A DNA stretch of 64,000 nt from an uncultured Bacilli bacterium (GTDB taxonomy: Bacteria > Bacillota_I > Bacilli_A > RF39 > UBA660), in contig CAKPLY010000001.1 of NCBI GenBank assembly GCA_934167825.1, positions 124,001-188,000 on the forward strand, written 5' to 3'. Under the pieces are notes generated by a model. The model did no database searches, was not told where the DNA came from, and saw nothing but the letters and a program-made list of their open reading frames with translations. Below, piece after piece: positions 1 to 7,365 of this stretch; positions within the stretch are counted from its first letter, which is position 1, and each line of letters opens with the position of its first letter. The translations under genes and the position numbers were made by a program.

Positions 1-922
1 GTAGTTCTACATAAGTACTTGCATCATTTGTAATATTTAAACTGCCTGAAGAAATTGTTGTACCTACTAGTTTTCCAATATTGTTGTTTCCTGATAAGTC
101 ATTTGCATATGTAGTACCTTCACTTACTAATACTGCATTTGCCCATTTCTTTTGGTTATAGTCATACCAACCGTAAGTAGATGTAGAACTTGTAATATCT
201 GCTTTTACCCAGTTAGAACCATTATATACTACTGGTATTAATCCATCTGTTAAAACTGGATAGTTTGCTCCACTATTATCTATTTTTTCAGTATATCTTG
301 ACATAGTATCACTTGCTTCAGCACTTATTAAAGTAGATATAAGTTCTCCAGATATTGGATTAGAGCCATCTACTGCGCTTGAATCTAACCATATGTATAC
401 TTTGTAATATGTTTGATAAGGGTTTAGTTCTATATTTGTAACTAAAGAAAATACATCATTTATTTGTCTATCTTTAAAGTTACCTTCTGCTAGTAGGGTT
501 TCAGTAGTATTAGTAGCAGTATAAGTAGTTATTGCCCACTTAACTGTTTCACATTTAGCAATATTAGCATTATTAGTACTAGTACCATCTTTAGTTTGTA
601 AATCTAATATTTTCATAGATAACTGACCATATATAGTTTTAGTTACTGTTGCTTTTTTCCAAAATTCTATAGTGGTACTTATACCTGAAGTATAATTATC
701 TCCAAGAGTTAATGTTACATTATCTGTAGATAATATTGGATTACCATGATTATATATTATTAATCCATCTAATCCTTTACTAATAGTTAAATTAACATTA
801 GTGTTATCATCATTACTATTCCATAAATAAAATGCGTATGATATACTAAGTGCTAAAAGAATAAATCCTATTACTCCTAAAATAGTACCATATATTTTTC
901 TTTTCTCTAAATTTTTAAACAT
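1..922 (-). CDS. Large cell-surface protein, C-terminus beyond the left edge
   Basis: The frame is open from an ATG at 922 to the window edge (about 307 codons). It begins with a short basic stretch and one hydrophobic segment at about residues 10-30, so the protein is probably membrane-anchored with an outside domain. The middle carries the module shared with the genes at 24167, 56859 and 59011, including DNSGANYPVLTDGLIPVVY and YGWYDYNQKKWANAVLV. The last visible residues (DLSGNNNIGKLVG) resemble the start of the LamG/concanavalin-like insert in the 59011 gene. An FGE-like C-terminal domain is therefore expected outside the window. Upstream DNA (923-1024) lacks the G-tract leader of its paralogues. 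The family assignment is by similarity within this window; the ligand is unknown. Confidence 0.8.
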   Translation of the reverse strand, partial: MFKNLEKRKIYGTILGVIGFILLALSISYAFYLWNSNDDNTNVNLTISKGLDGLIIYNHGNPILSTDNVTLTLGDNYTSGISTTIEFWKKATVTKTIYGQLSMKILDLQTKDGTSTNNANIAKCETVKWAITTYTATNTTETLLAEGNFKDRQINDVFSLVTNIELNPYQTYYKVYIWLDSSAVDGSNPISGELISTLISAEASDTMSRYTEKIDNSGANYPVLTDGLIPVVYNGSNWVKADITSSTSTYGWYDYNQKKWANAVLVSEGTTYANDLSGNNNIGKLVGTTISSGSLNITNDASTYVEL

Positions 923-1024
923 AAATAATCACCCTACTTATATCTTAATATCTAAATATTACTTTATCATAAATTGAGAGAAAAGTAAATAATTTTAATA
1001 CTTCTTTTTAGATTATTTTTTATA

Positions 1025-1057
1025 TAAAAATGCAAGAAATATTTATATTTCTTGCAT
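1025..1057 (-). terminator. Intrinsic terminator overlapping the end of the RNase J gene
   Basis: An 11-bp perfect inverted repeat (1030-1040 with 1047-1057) has a 6-nt loop and is followed on the minus strand by a run of T. It includes the last codons and stop of the RNase J gene. Confidence 0.75.
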
Positions 1058-2689
1058 TACTGTAATAATCATTGGTTTATTACCTGTTTCTTTAATTAAA
1101 TAATTACTTAATTCTTCACGTATTAAATTTTTAATTTTATTATATTCTATAAAGTTATTTTTAATATTATTATTTATTATTTTATTAGTTAATTCTTTTA
1201 GAGTATCAAGTAATTCTATACTATCTTTCACATAGACAAATCCTCTTGTTAATATTTCTGGTCCTGCTACTACTTTTTTAGTTTTCTTACTTAATGTAAT
1301 ACTAACTATCATAATACCATTATTAGATAACATTTCTCTATCTTTAATTACTAATTCTCCTACATCATCACTACTTTTACCATCTATTGATATAGAACCT
1401 GTAGGTACTCTATCAAAACATTCTATTAATTTACCATCTTTAAAGATAGTTACATCTCCATTTTGTTTTAAAAGTATATTATCTATTGGAATACCTAATT
1501 TTTCTCCTAGAGAAGCATTAGCAACCATAAATCTATATTCTCCTCTTGCAGGATAATAATATTTAGGTTTCATTAAATCTATCATAAGCATTAAGTCTTC
1601 ACTTGATGCATGATCTGATAAGTTTTTCTTTTTATCTAATGTTACTATATTACATCCTACTTTTGCTAATTCATCAAGTAAATGATAATATGTTTTTTCT
1701 AAATCTTCATATACTTGTGTTGCTAAAAACACAGTATCATTTTCTCTTAGTTTAATAAATTTATCATAACCATTAATCATTTTAATAACGTTATAGTAAG
1801 GTTTTTCTCTTTCGTTAGAATTTAATATTACTACATTCTTATCATTTATATTAGATAAATCCCCAATAAACTTTCTATCTATTTTTAAATCTCCATTAAT
1901 TAAGGCATTATCTACGATAGTTTGTAATTTCTTACCCATTACTACTATCTTCTTATCTGTCTTTGATACTTCATTAAATAATTCTTGTATTCTATATAAA
2001 TGTGAATTAAGTACATTAAATATTATTCTACCATTACTAGTATTAAGTGTTTCTCTAATTAAATTATATATTCTATGTCTAGGACTAGTAAATCCTTCTT
2101 TTTCAGCATATAAACTTTCTGTTATTAAACAAAGTACTCCTTGTTTACCTATATATGCTAATTTACCTAAATCTGATCCATAACTACCATCCATTAATGG
2201 ATCAAATACAAAATCACTTGCATAGAATATTACTCCATCTAATGTATATATTGCATAACCAAAATTACCTGGTATAGAGTGAGATAAACTAACTGGAAAT
2301 ATCTTTATTCTACCAACATTAAATGTTTTATGAGGTTTTACCTCAATTAAATTATCGGTGTTTAATTTATATGTACTAAATTCTTCTTTAAGTACTTCTA
2401 AAGTGAATTTAGAACCATATACTTTAACCCCTTCTAAATCATTAATTATATCTGCTACTGCACCTATATTTTCATCATGAGCATGAGTTAGAAATATTCC
2501 TTTTACTCTTTTAATATTATTCTTTAGATAATCTATATTAGGTATAATATAATCTATTCCTAATGCTTCTTCACTACCATAATTAAGTCCTGCATCAAAT
2601 ACTAATATATCATCATCTATTTCTATTACATACATATTTTTACCATGTTCATTTTGTCCACCTAGTGCAAATAATTTTATTTTACTCAT
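1043..2689 (-). CDS. RNase J-family metallo-beta-lactamase ribonuclease (J2-like, altered metal site)
   Basis: 548 aa, the usual RNase J length, with beta-lactamase, beta-CASP and C-terminal parts. RNase J proteins act in mRNA decay and rRNA processing. Family marks include THAHDENIGA near residue 70, LSHSIPGNFGYA near 136, DHASSEDLMLMIDLMKPKYY and PARGEYRFM near 385. Canonical J1 has HxHxDH and PVHGEYR. Here the first motif reads HAHDEN and the last His is Arg, so several metal ligands are replaced, as in RNase J2, which has weak activity and works with J1. No second RNase J is in the window. The start at 2689 has AAAGGAG in front. The gene has its own promoter. Confidence 0.88.
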   Translation of the reverse strand: MSKIKLFALGGQNEHGKNMYVIEIDDDILVFDAGLNYGSEEALGIDYIIPNIDYLKNNIKRVKGIFLTHAHDENIGAVADIINDLEGVKVYGSKFTLEVLKEEFSTYKLNTDNLIEVKPHKTFNVGRIKIFPVSLSHSIPGNFGYAIYTLDGVIFYASDFVFDPLMDGSYGSDLGKLAYIGKQGVLCLITESLYAEKEGFTSPRHRIYNLIRETLNTSNGRIIFNVLNSHLYRIQELFNEVSKTDKKIVVMGKKLQTIVDNALINGDLKIDRKFIGDLSNINDKNVVILNSNEREKPYYNVIKMINGYDKFIKLRENDTVFLATQVYEDLEKTYYHLLDELAKVGCNIVTLDKKKNLSDHASSEDLMLMIDLMKPKYYYPARGEYRFMVANASLGEKLGIPIDNILLKQNGDVTIFKDGKLIECFDRVPTGSISIDGKSSDDVGELVIKDREMLSNNGIMIVSITLSKKTKKVVAGPEILTRGFVYVKDSIELLDTLKELTNKIINNNIKNNFIEYNKIKNLIREELSNYLIKETGNKPMIITVMQEI

Positions 2690-2736
2690 TAAATTTCTCC
2701 TTTCTTAAAATTAATAAAAGTATAAAAGACTTTAAC

Positions 2737-2765
2737 ATTATATCATATTTATTATGTTTTGTAAA
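2737..2765 (-). promoter_or_regulatory. Sigma-A-type promoter for the RNase J gene
   Basis: On the minus strand, TTTACA (2760-2765) and a consensus TATAAT (2737-2742) are separated by 17 nt, about 50 nt upstream of the start codon. Confidence 0.7.
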
Positions 2766-2782
2766 TAAATGCTTTTATAAAA

Positions 2783-2809
2783 TCCCACGAAGGATATTCC
2801 TTCATGGGA
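2783..2809 (-). terminator. Hairpin downstream of surface-protein gene 2817-3887
   Basis: A 12-bp stem (783-794 with 798-809, one G-U pair) has a 3-nt loop and lies just after the stop codon, followed by a short T run. A hairpin with the same outer sequence but compensating stem changes follows the paralogue at 4928. It may be a terminator, a DGR-type cruciform near a variable repeat, or both. Confidence 0.6.
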
Positions 2810-2816
2810 TACTCTG

Positions 2817-3887
2817 TTACATAGATACAGTATATGGATCATCAAATGTACCTTCTCCTCCAGTTACTAGGACATTAGATTTTAGATAGAAGGTTGGACG
2901 GATGGTGTGGCAAAAACGCACGGTGTTGCTACTGACATACCCATCGGTATAGACGTTGAAGGCACTATTGGTACTAGATCGTGGTGTTATTGTCCATTCA
3001 TATCCTTTATATAACCAGTTTTTATTTACGTAATATTGTGATGATGCTGTAGTTGTTGCGGTATCTGCAAAGTAACTACTAGCATATAGATAATCTGATA
3101 CGTACATTAATCCAACATTTGCAGTTGTAGTAGAATCATACGCTCCACTATTAGCACTCATACAGTTTGTGGTATCTGTACTTAATCCTCTTTCACACAA
3201 GTAAAAATTTTGTTTGCTATATCCATTTCCACTGTATCCTTTTAGATACCACGTTACTTCTTCGATATAGTTTCTATATGTATCATTTATTCCGTATCCT
3301 ACAATATCACTGCAAGAAAATGTTTTGTAATCGTTATTGTTAAAGTAATATGTCCAGTTACTACATGCACCATAAGTGGAAGAAGTATTAGTTTTATTAT
3401 AGAAGTATTCATTTAATATAACATTTGCACTTGCTTTTACTCCAGTTGTATTTCCTGTCCAGTCGTTTTTATAACTAGAGTATGTACCTGAAGAGTTTGT
3501 AGAGTTATACACTCCCCAAGAACCAGAGTATAATACTCTACTTCTAATTAGTTTAACTAGATATTCTCCAGTTTTACCATGACTATTAGAATCAAATACT
3601 CCAATTATTCTATATAATTCATTATTAAATAGAACATAGTTACTTGGATCTGCTCCACGATATCTATAATCGTGGTATTTAGTAGTACTATCAGTGTCAG
3701 TATAACTATTAGTTTTACATACTCCTGTTCCTCCAGCATTACATGCTGAAGATGTTTCTAAACTAATTACTTTATCTGCTAGAGTTGTACTTACTGCATA
3801 TGTTTGGTTAATAATTTTAGGTATAATGATCGCAAGTATTCCTAATATTACAATAGATATAGATATAATAGTAATTTTCTTATTCAT
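2817..3887 (-). CDS. Secreted or anchored surface protein with hypervariable block (DGR-target-like)
   Basis: The start is taken at 3887 (MNKKITIISI), about 9 nt after AAGGA; an in-frame ATG at 3896 is too close to that site. A signal or anchor segment covers residues 1-30. The rest is one domain sharing almost complete identity with the C-terminal part of the protein at 4928-6541, including HDYRYRGA, NDWTGNTTGVKASANVILNE and LYKGYEWTITP. The identity collapses over 27 codons (2901-2981), then returns abruptly at RPTFYLKS before the tails diverge. Paired cysteines suggest disulfides outside the cell. The domain resembles DUF6273-like surface modules ending in a GxGTxxDPY motif. The ligand is unknown. 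Avd-like and MutS-like genes lie directly upstream. Confidence 0.8.
   Translation of the reverse strand: MNKKITIISISIVILGILAIIIPKIINQTYAVSTTLADKVISLETSSACNAGGTGVCKTNSYTDTDSTTKYHDYRYRGADPSNYVLFNNELYRIIGVFDSNSHGKTGEYLVKLIRSRVLYSGSWGVYNSTNSSGTYSSYKNDWTGNTTGVKASANVILNEYFYNKTNTSSTYGACSNWTYYFNNNDYKTFSCSDIVGYGINDTYRNYIEEVTWYLKGYSGNGYSKQNFYLCERGLSTDTTNCMSANSGAYDSTTTANVGLMYVSDYLYASSYFADTATTTASSQYYVNKNWLYKGYEWTITPRSSTNSAFNVYTDGYVSSNTVRFCHTIRPTFYLKSNVLVTGGEGTFDDPYTVSM
2901..2981 (-). other. Candidate DGR variable region in surface protein
   Basis: Twenty-seven codons between identical flanks differ at most positions from the paralogue at 5012-5095. Twenty-four of 27 codons end in C or T and about half end in C, unlike the A/T-ending codons around them. 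This is what adenine mutagenesis of an AAC/AAT-rich template would leave. The 24 nt immediately 3' (2877-2900) are identical in both genes and could be the retrohoming initiation segment. Confidence 0.6.
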
Positions 3888-4068
3888 TTTCAACATTCCT
3901 TCTTTCTTTAATTAATATATTATCAAGAATATTATTTAACTTATCTTTTAAATAATATTCTTCATACTTATTATCTTCATATTCTTTTTTTATTACCTCT
4001 AAATTATCTAAAATAATATAATTAATATGTAATTTTTTTAGTGTATTTATTTTCTTTTTATTCTTAAC
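3880..4068 (-). pseudogene. Fragment of a MutS-N-terminal-like DGR accessory protein
   Basis: One frame reads KKINTLKKLHINYIILDNLE and then a charged helix rich in K and E, ending at 3880 inside the start of the next gene. It matches the pattern (K-x-LNxL-x-KINYxIxD) of the second remnant at 4456-4859. The N-terminal half is missing: the frame is closed by stops just upstream of 4068. It looks like the 3' end of a decayed MutS-like (MSL) gene, a family known beside some DGRs. The assignment is by motif only. Confidence 0.45.
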
Positions 4069-4118
4069 ATTTTACTTACTTCGTCATTATATATTTTTAA
4101 TATCTTCCCATTTATAGA

Positions 4119-4469
4119 TTATTCACTGGATTTCATCCAGTCCTCAATCATTTTTATTATTTCCGCGAGGCGTTTTGAATAATTATGTAATTTTTTTTCT
4201 GTTATATATTTTTTAGTGTAAGCACGTTCTAATAGAAAATCTATTATACTTAATCTTGCAATTATTTGTGTTTGTACTGCTTTTTTATCTTTTTCATTAG
4301 CTGTTAAGGTTGCGGTGTACACAAGTAGCAATACATTTATTTCACATTCTTTAAAATATTCACGATTGAAAAGGTCCTTTTCCGGTACATTTTCAAATAA
4401 TTTTTCACTATCTAATATAAATTTCTTTATACAAGATATTATTTTAAACTTATCTTCATTGTAATTCAT
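4119..4469 (-). CDS. avd: Avd-like four-helix-bundle DGR accessory protein
   Basis: 116 aa, all helical in prediction, with the helix 3-4 signature of bacterial Avd and related four-helix-bundle proteins: ARLSIIDFLLERAYTKKYIT followed by EKKLHNYSKRLAEIIKMIEDW and a KSSE tail. In DGRs, Avd is a basic pentameric partner of the reverse transcriptase needed for mutagenic cDNA synthesis and retrohoming. The start at 4469 has GAGG upstream and overlaps the end of the MutS-like remnant by 14 nt, as in a translationally coupled operon. Surface genes with a hypervariable block flank it on both sides. No reverse transcriptase is present nearby. The 23S-intervening-sequence four-helix-bundle family is the alternative. 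Confidence 0.72.
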   Translation of the reverse strand: MNYNEDKFKIISCIKKFILDSEKLFENVPEKDLFNREYFKECEINVLLLVYTATLTANEKDKKAVQTQIIARLSIIDFLLERAYTKKYITEKKLHNYSKRLAEIIKMIEDWMKSSE

Positions 4470-4859
4470 CTTCTATTACCTCAATTAATTTTTCTAAGAT
4501 AGAAATATCTTCTGCTTTATTTATTTAATTTTCTATTCTATCTACTCTTTGTTTTATATCTTTATATTCAAGTGCTTGTTTTAACACTTTGTTATAGTTA
4601 TTAAAATTACCATATTTTTTATGATCATAATGATCATTTTTATCTACTATTTGATAATTAATTTTTTATCTTCAAGTGTATTTATTACTTTGCTTAGTGC
4701 AGTTTTACGGAAATCCTACTTTGTTATCTATTAGTGTTTTATAACCAAATAGGTAATTTAATATTATTGCACTATCGTTATATGTATTATAAAATTTGCC
4801 AATTTTATATAATGTTATTGTTGCATCTATTTCTTTGTTTCTTGTTTTAGTTTTGACAT
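4456..4859 (-). pseudogene. Frameshifted MutS-like (MSL) DGR accessory gene
   Basis: Joining frames restores one protein: ATITLYKIGKFYNTYNDSA, ILNYLFGYKTL, then after a shift VGFRKTALSKVINTLEDKK, then YQIVDKNDHYDHKKYG, VLKQALEYKDIKQRVDRIEN and finally a C-terminal helix ending DELQ. The opening resembles the MutS N-terminal mismatch-recognition domain (short K-x-G-KFY entry, DAxIL-x-YLFGYK, GFP-x-x-AL-x-KVIN-x-L). At least three indels break it: after the first ten codons, at about 4713, and near the internal stop at about 4510. Its end overlaps the avd start. MutS-like proteins are known DGR accessories. The break suggests the local DGR core is decaying or complemented elsewhere. Confidence 0.55.
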
Positions 4860-4882
4860 TGTTGTGGCGTTCCTTTCGATTG

Positions 4883-4910
4883 TCCCACGGAGGCTCGTTC
4901 CTCCATGGGA
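4883..4910 (-). terminator. Hairpin downstream of surface-protein gene 4928-6541
   Basis: An 11-bp stem (883-893 with 900-910) has a 6-nt loop, located 17 nt after the stop codon. The outer bases match the hairpin at 2783-2809 and the inner stem differs by compensating pairs (GAAGG/CCTTC versus GGAGG/CCTCC). There is no clear T run, so a structural role is as likely as termination. Confidence 0.5.
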
Positions 4911-4927
4911 CTTGTTTAATAAACATT

Positions 4928-6541
4928 TTATACTGCTAGTATGTATGGGTCACTTATAGTTCCGCTTCCTTTCTCAATACTGATTATAGATTTTAGATAG
5001 AAGGTTGGACGGACAACGTAGCCATAGTACGCGAAATTAGGGTAGACATTCCCAGTGTATTGAATGCAGATGACGTGATTGGCGCCAGTAGAGTGTGGTG
5101 TTATTGTCCATTCATATCCTTTATATAACCAGTTTTTATTTCCGTAATATAGTGATGATGCTGTAGTTGTTGCGGTATCTGCAAAATAACTACTAGCATA
5201 TAGATAATCTGATACATACATTAATCCAATATTTGCAGTTGTAGTAGAATCATATGTTCCATTATTGGCACTCATACAGCTTGTGGTGTCTGTACTTAAT
5301 CCTCTTTCACACAAGTAAAAATTTTGTTTACTATACTCATTACTTCTATATCCTTTTAGATACCATGCTACTTCTTCAATATAATTTCTATAAGTATCAT
5401 TTATTCCATATCCTACTATATCACTGCAAGAAAATGTTTTGTAATCGTTATTATTAAAGTAATATGTCCAGTTACTACATGCCCCATAAGTGGAAGAAGT
5501 GTTAATTTTATTATAGAAGTATTCATTTAATATAACGTTTGCACTCGCTTTTACTCCTGTAGTATTTCCTGTCCAATCGTTTGAATATCCAGAGTATGTA
5601 CCTGAAGAGTTTGTGGTATTATACGCTCCCCAAGCACCTGCATACAATGGATTTGCCATGATCAGTTTGATTAAGTATTCTCCTTCTCTACCATGAGAGT
5701 TAGAATCAAATACTCCTATTATTCTATATAGATCATTATTAAATGATACGTAATTATTTGGTTCCGCTCCACGATATCTATAGTCGTGATATTTAGTTTC
5801 TCCGTTTTCAGTGTAGGAGTTTGTTGCACATACTCCTGTACCTCCAGCAGCACACGCTGAAGTGGAAGCAAGATTCATTATGGTTTTAGATGCTGTAAGA
5901 GGTCTTACAAGGGCTTTTTTACTTTTAGTAGATAATTCTATTTTGATATTACCACTTATTGTTTTACCCATTAAACTAGAGATATCTTGGTCTATAGTAC
6001 AAGTAGTTACATCTCCAGTACATTCTTCACTTATCCAAATAAATAATGTATAAGAGTCTGCAGTACTAGAGTTAGATGGTAAATCTTGTTGTATTGGAGT
6101 AAGTACCATTCTCTTATTGATTTGAGCATCAAAATCATAAGAGAAGTTACCACTTGACAATTCAGTATTATTTTTATATAATCTCCATTTTAATAATTTA
6201 TGATGTGCTAAAGTATCCATAGTTAAATCAGTTAAACTAACATCATAAATTATAGGTATATCGGTAGGATTAGAACTAGCACCTTTAACAGTAAAGTTTG
6301 CTTTTAATACTTTACTATTTGTAGCACTAGAAGTAATAGTAGTATCTACTACGGGTTCTAGTTTACTTGATGGAAGTGTTACACTTCCAGTATAAACTAC
6401 ATTATAATTACCACTACCAATATTAATACCTATATCAGTTCCTGTTGCTAAAGTATATCCTACATATAAAAGTATTATAAAAGCAAGAATTAGAGCAAAT
6501 ACTTTAATATTATTTTTAATAAATTTATTTATATTTTCCAT
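4928..6541 (-). CDS. Cell-surface protein with hypervariable block (DGR-target-like)
   Basis: 537 aa. An N-terminal hydrophobic segment lies at about residues 13-33. A beta-rich stalk of about 190 residues (bacterial adhesin-like) follows, then a conserved domain (about 225-537) nearly identical to the 2817-3887 protein. The domain begins NLASTSACAAGGTGVC and contains HDYRYRGAEPNNYVSFNN and LYKGYEWTITP. A 28-codon hypervariable stretch (5012-5095) is followed by RPTFYLKS and a divergent tail. The ribosome site is weak. The gene lies upstream of MutS-like and avd sequences, the usual target-first order of a DGR. It is probably displayed on the cell surface to bind an unknown ligand. Confidence 0.8.
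   Translation of the reverse strand: MENINKFIKNNIKVFALILAFIILLYVGYTLATGTDIGINIGSGNYNVVYTGSVTLPSSKLEPVVDTTITSSATNSKVLKANFTVKGASSNPTDIPIIYDVSLTDLTMDTLAHHKLLKWRLYKNNTELSSGNFSYDFDAQINKRMVLTPIQQDLPSNSSTADSYTLFIWISEECTGDVTTCTIDQDISSLMGKTISGNIKIELSTKSKKALVRPLTASKTIMNLASTSACAAGGTGVCATNSYTENGETKYHDYRYRGAEPNNYVSFNNDLYRIIGVFDSNSHGREGEYLIKLIMANPLYAGAWGAYNTTNSSGTYSGYSNDWTGNTTGVKASANVILNEYFYNKINTSSTYGACSNWTYYFNNNDYKTFSCSDIVGYGINDTYRNYIEEVAWYLKGYRSNEYSKQNFYLCERGLSTDTTSCMSANNGTYDSTTTANIGLMYVSDYLYASSYFADTATTTASSLYYGNKNWLYKGYEWTITPHSTGANHVICIQYTGNVYPNFAYYGYVVRPTFYLKSIISIEKGSGTISDPYILAV
5012..5095 (-). other. Candidate DGR variable region in surface protein
   Basis: Twenty-eight codons replace the corresponding 27 of the paralogue while both flanks are identical at DNA level. 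Twenty-five of 28 codons end in C or T, 15 of them in C, in a genome where A/T endings dominate. Confidence 0.6.
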
Positions 6542-6644
6542 AATTTATTATCACATACCCTATCTATTTTTATATCTATTAAAATAATACCATATTTTTT
6601 ATATTATTTCAATTATGTTGTGTAAAATATTTTAATAAATTTAA

Positions 6645-6673
6645 AATAACGTTGCTAAATGTGCAACGTTATT
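6645..6673 (-). terminator. Intrinsic terminator of the ddl-ruvA-lipoprotein unit
   Basis: A perfect 11-bp inverted repeat (645-655 with 663-673) has a 7-nt loop and runs into TTTT on the minus strand. It lies 7 nt after the small lipoprotein stop. Confidence 0.8.
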
Positions 6674-6679
6674 AGTAAG

Positions 6680-6799
6680 TTATTCTCCATTAATTAGATT
6701 ACCTATTCTATCTATTTCTTCATTACTTTTATTATCACATCCTGTGATAGATAAAGTAATAAGAGAGATTAATAGTAATAATATTAGTTTTTTCTTCAT
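6680..6799 (-). CDS. Small lipoprotein, 39 aa
   Basis: A short ORF beginning MKKKLILLLLISLITLSITG and continuing with Cys: a basic start, a hydrophobic core and a clear lipobox (SITGC), then a short charged tail. A good Shine-Dalgarno (AAGGAG) lies about 8 nt upstream of the ATG, and a strong terminator follows directly. After processing, the mature lipopeptide would be only about 20 residues. It sits 11 nt downstream of ruvA and probably shares its transcript. Function unknown. Confidence 0.7.
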   Translation of the reverse strand: MKKKLILLLLISLITLSITGCDNKSNEEIDRIGNLINGE

Positions 6800-6810
6800 A
6801 ATTAGACTCC

Positions 6811-7365
6811 TTATTTTAATAATAGTTTTAATGCTTCTTTTACTTGATCTTCAAGTGATAAATCACTTCTTACGTTAGGTAAGACTTTTTTAATATCAGC
6901 ATTTTTATATCCTAGAGAAGTTAATACTTCGATTAATTCATTATTATTATTAACTAGATTAATATTATCACTTAGTGTTAGTTTACCTTTTAAATCTAGT
7001 ATTATTTGTCTTGCAACTTTATCTCCAATTTTAGGGAATTTCTTTAGATATAATATATTTTCTCTATCTATAGCATCAATTATACCATTAATAGAACCTG
7101 TTGCAAGTATAGGAAGAGCCATCTTACATCCTAAGCCTTTAACACTAATTAATTTTAAGAATAAATCTTTTTCTTCTTTTTCCATAAATCCATATAAAGT
7201 ATGTTCATCTTCCCCTATTTTTACATATGTATATACTTTATATGTATTATTTAATTTATAAGTATATGGATTTGCTACATAGATAGTATATCCTATATCA
7301 TTATTTTCTAATATTATGTAGTTACATTCTATTTCTGTTACTACTCCTTTTATATAACCATACAT
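6811..7365 (-). CDS. ruvA: Holliday junction branch-migration protein RuvA
   Basis: 184 aa, close to the usual length. The OB-fold N-terminus (MYGYIKGVVTEIECNYIILE), the ISVKGLGCKMALPIL helix-hairpin-helix and the C-terminal UBA-like domain that contacts RuvB (ALTSLGYKNADI-like, LEDQVKEALKLL) are all present. RuvA binds four-way junctions and loads the RuvB motor. ruvB is not adjacent, which is unusual for Bacillota. The start overlaps the ddl stop, so the two are translationally coupled. Confidence 0.95.
   Translation of the reverse strand: MYGYIKGVVTEIECNYIILENNDIGYTIYVANPYTYKLNNTYKVYTYVKIGEDEHTLYGFMEKEEKDLFLKLISVKGLGCKMALPILATGSINGIIDAIDRENILYLKKFPKIGDKVARQIILDLKGKLTLSDNINLVNNNNELIEVLTSLGYKNADIKKVLPNVRSDLSLEDQVKEALKLLLK

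Noticed and set aside
4705..4926. 73-codon frame beginning MFIKQVPWRNEPP
   Set aside because: Its first part is the hairpin after the surface gene read as codons; the rest is explained by the frameshifted MutS-like remnant.
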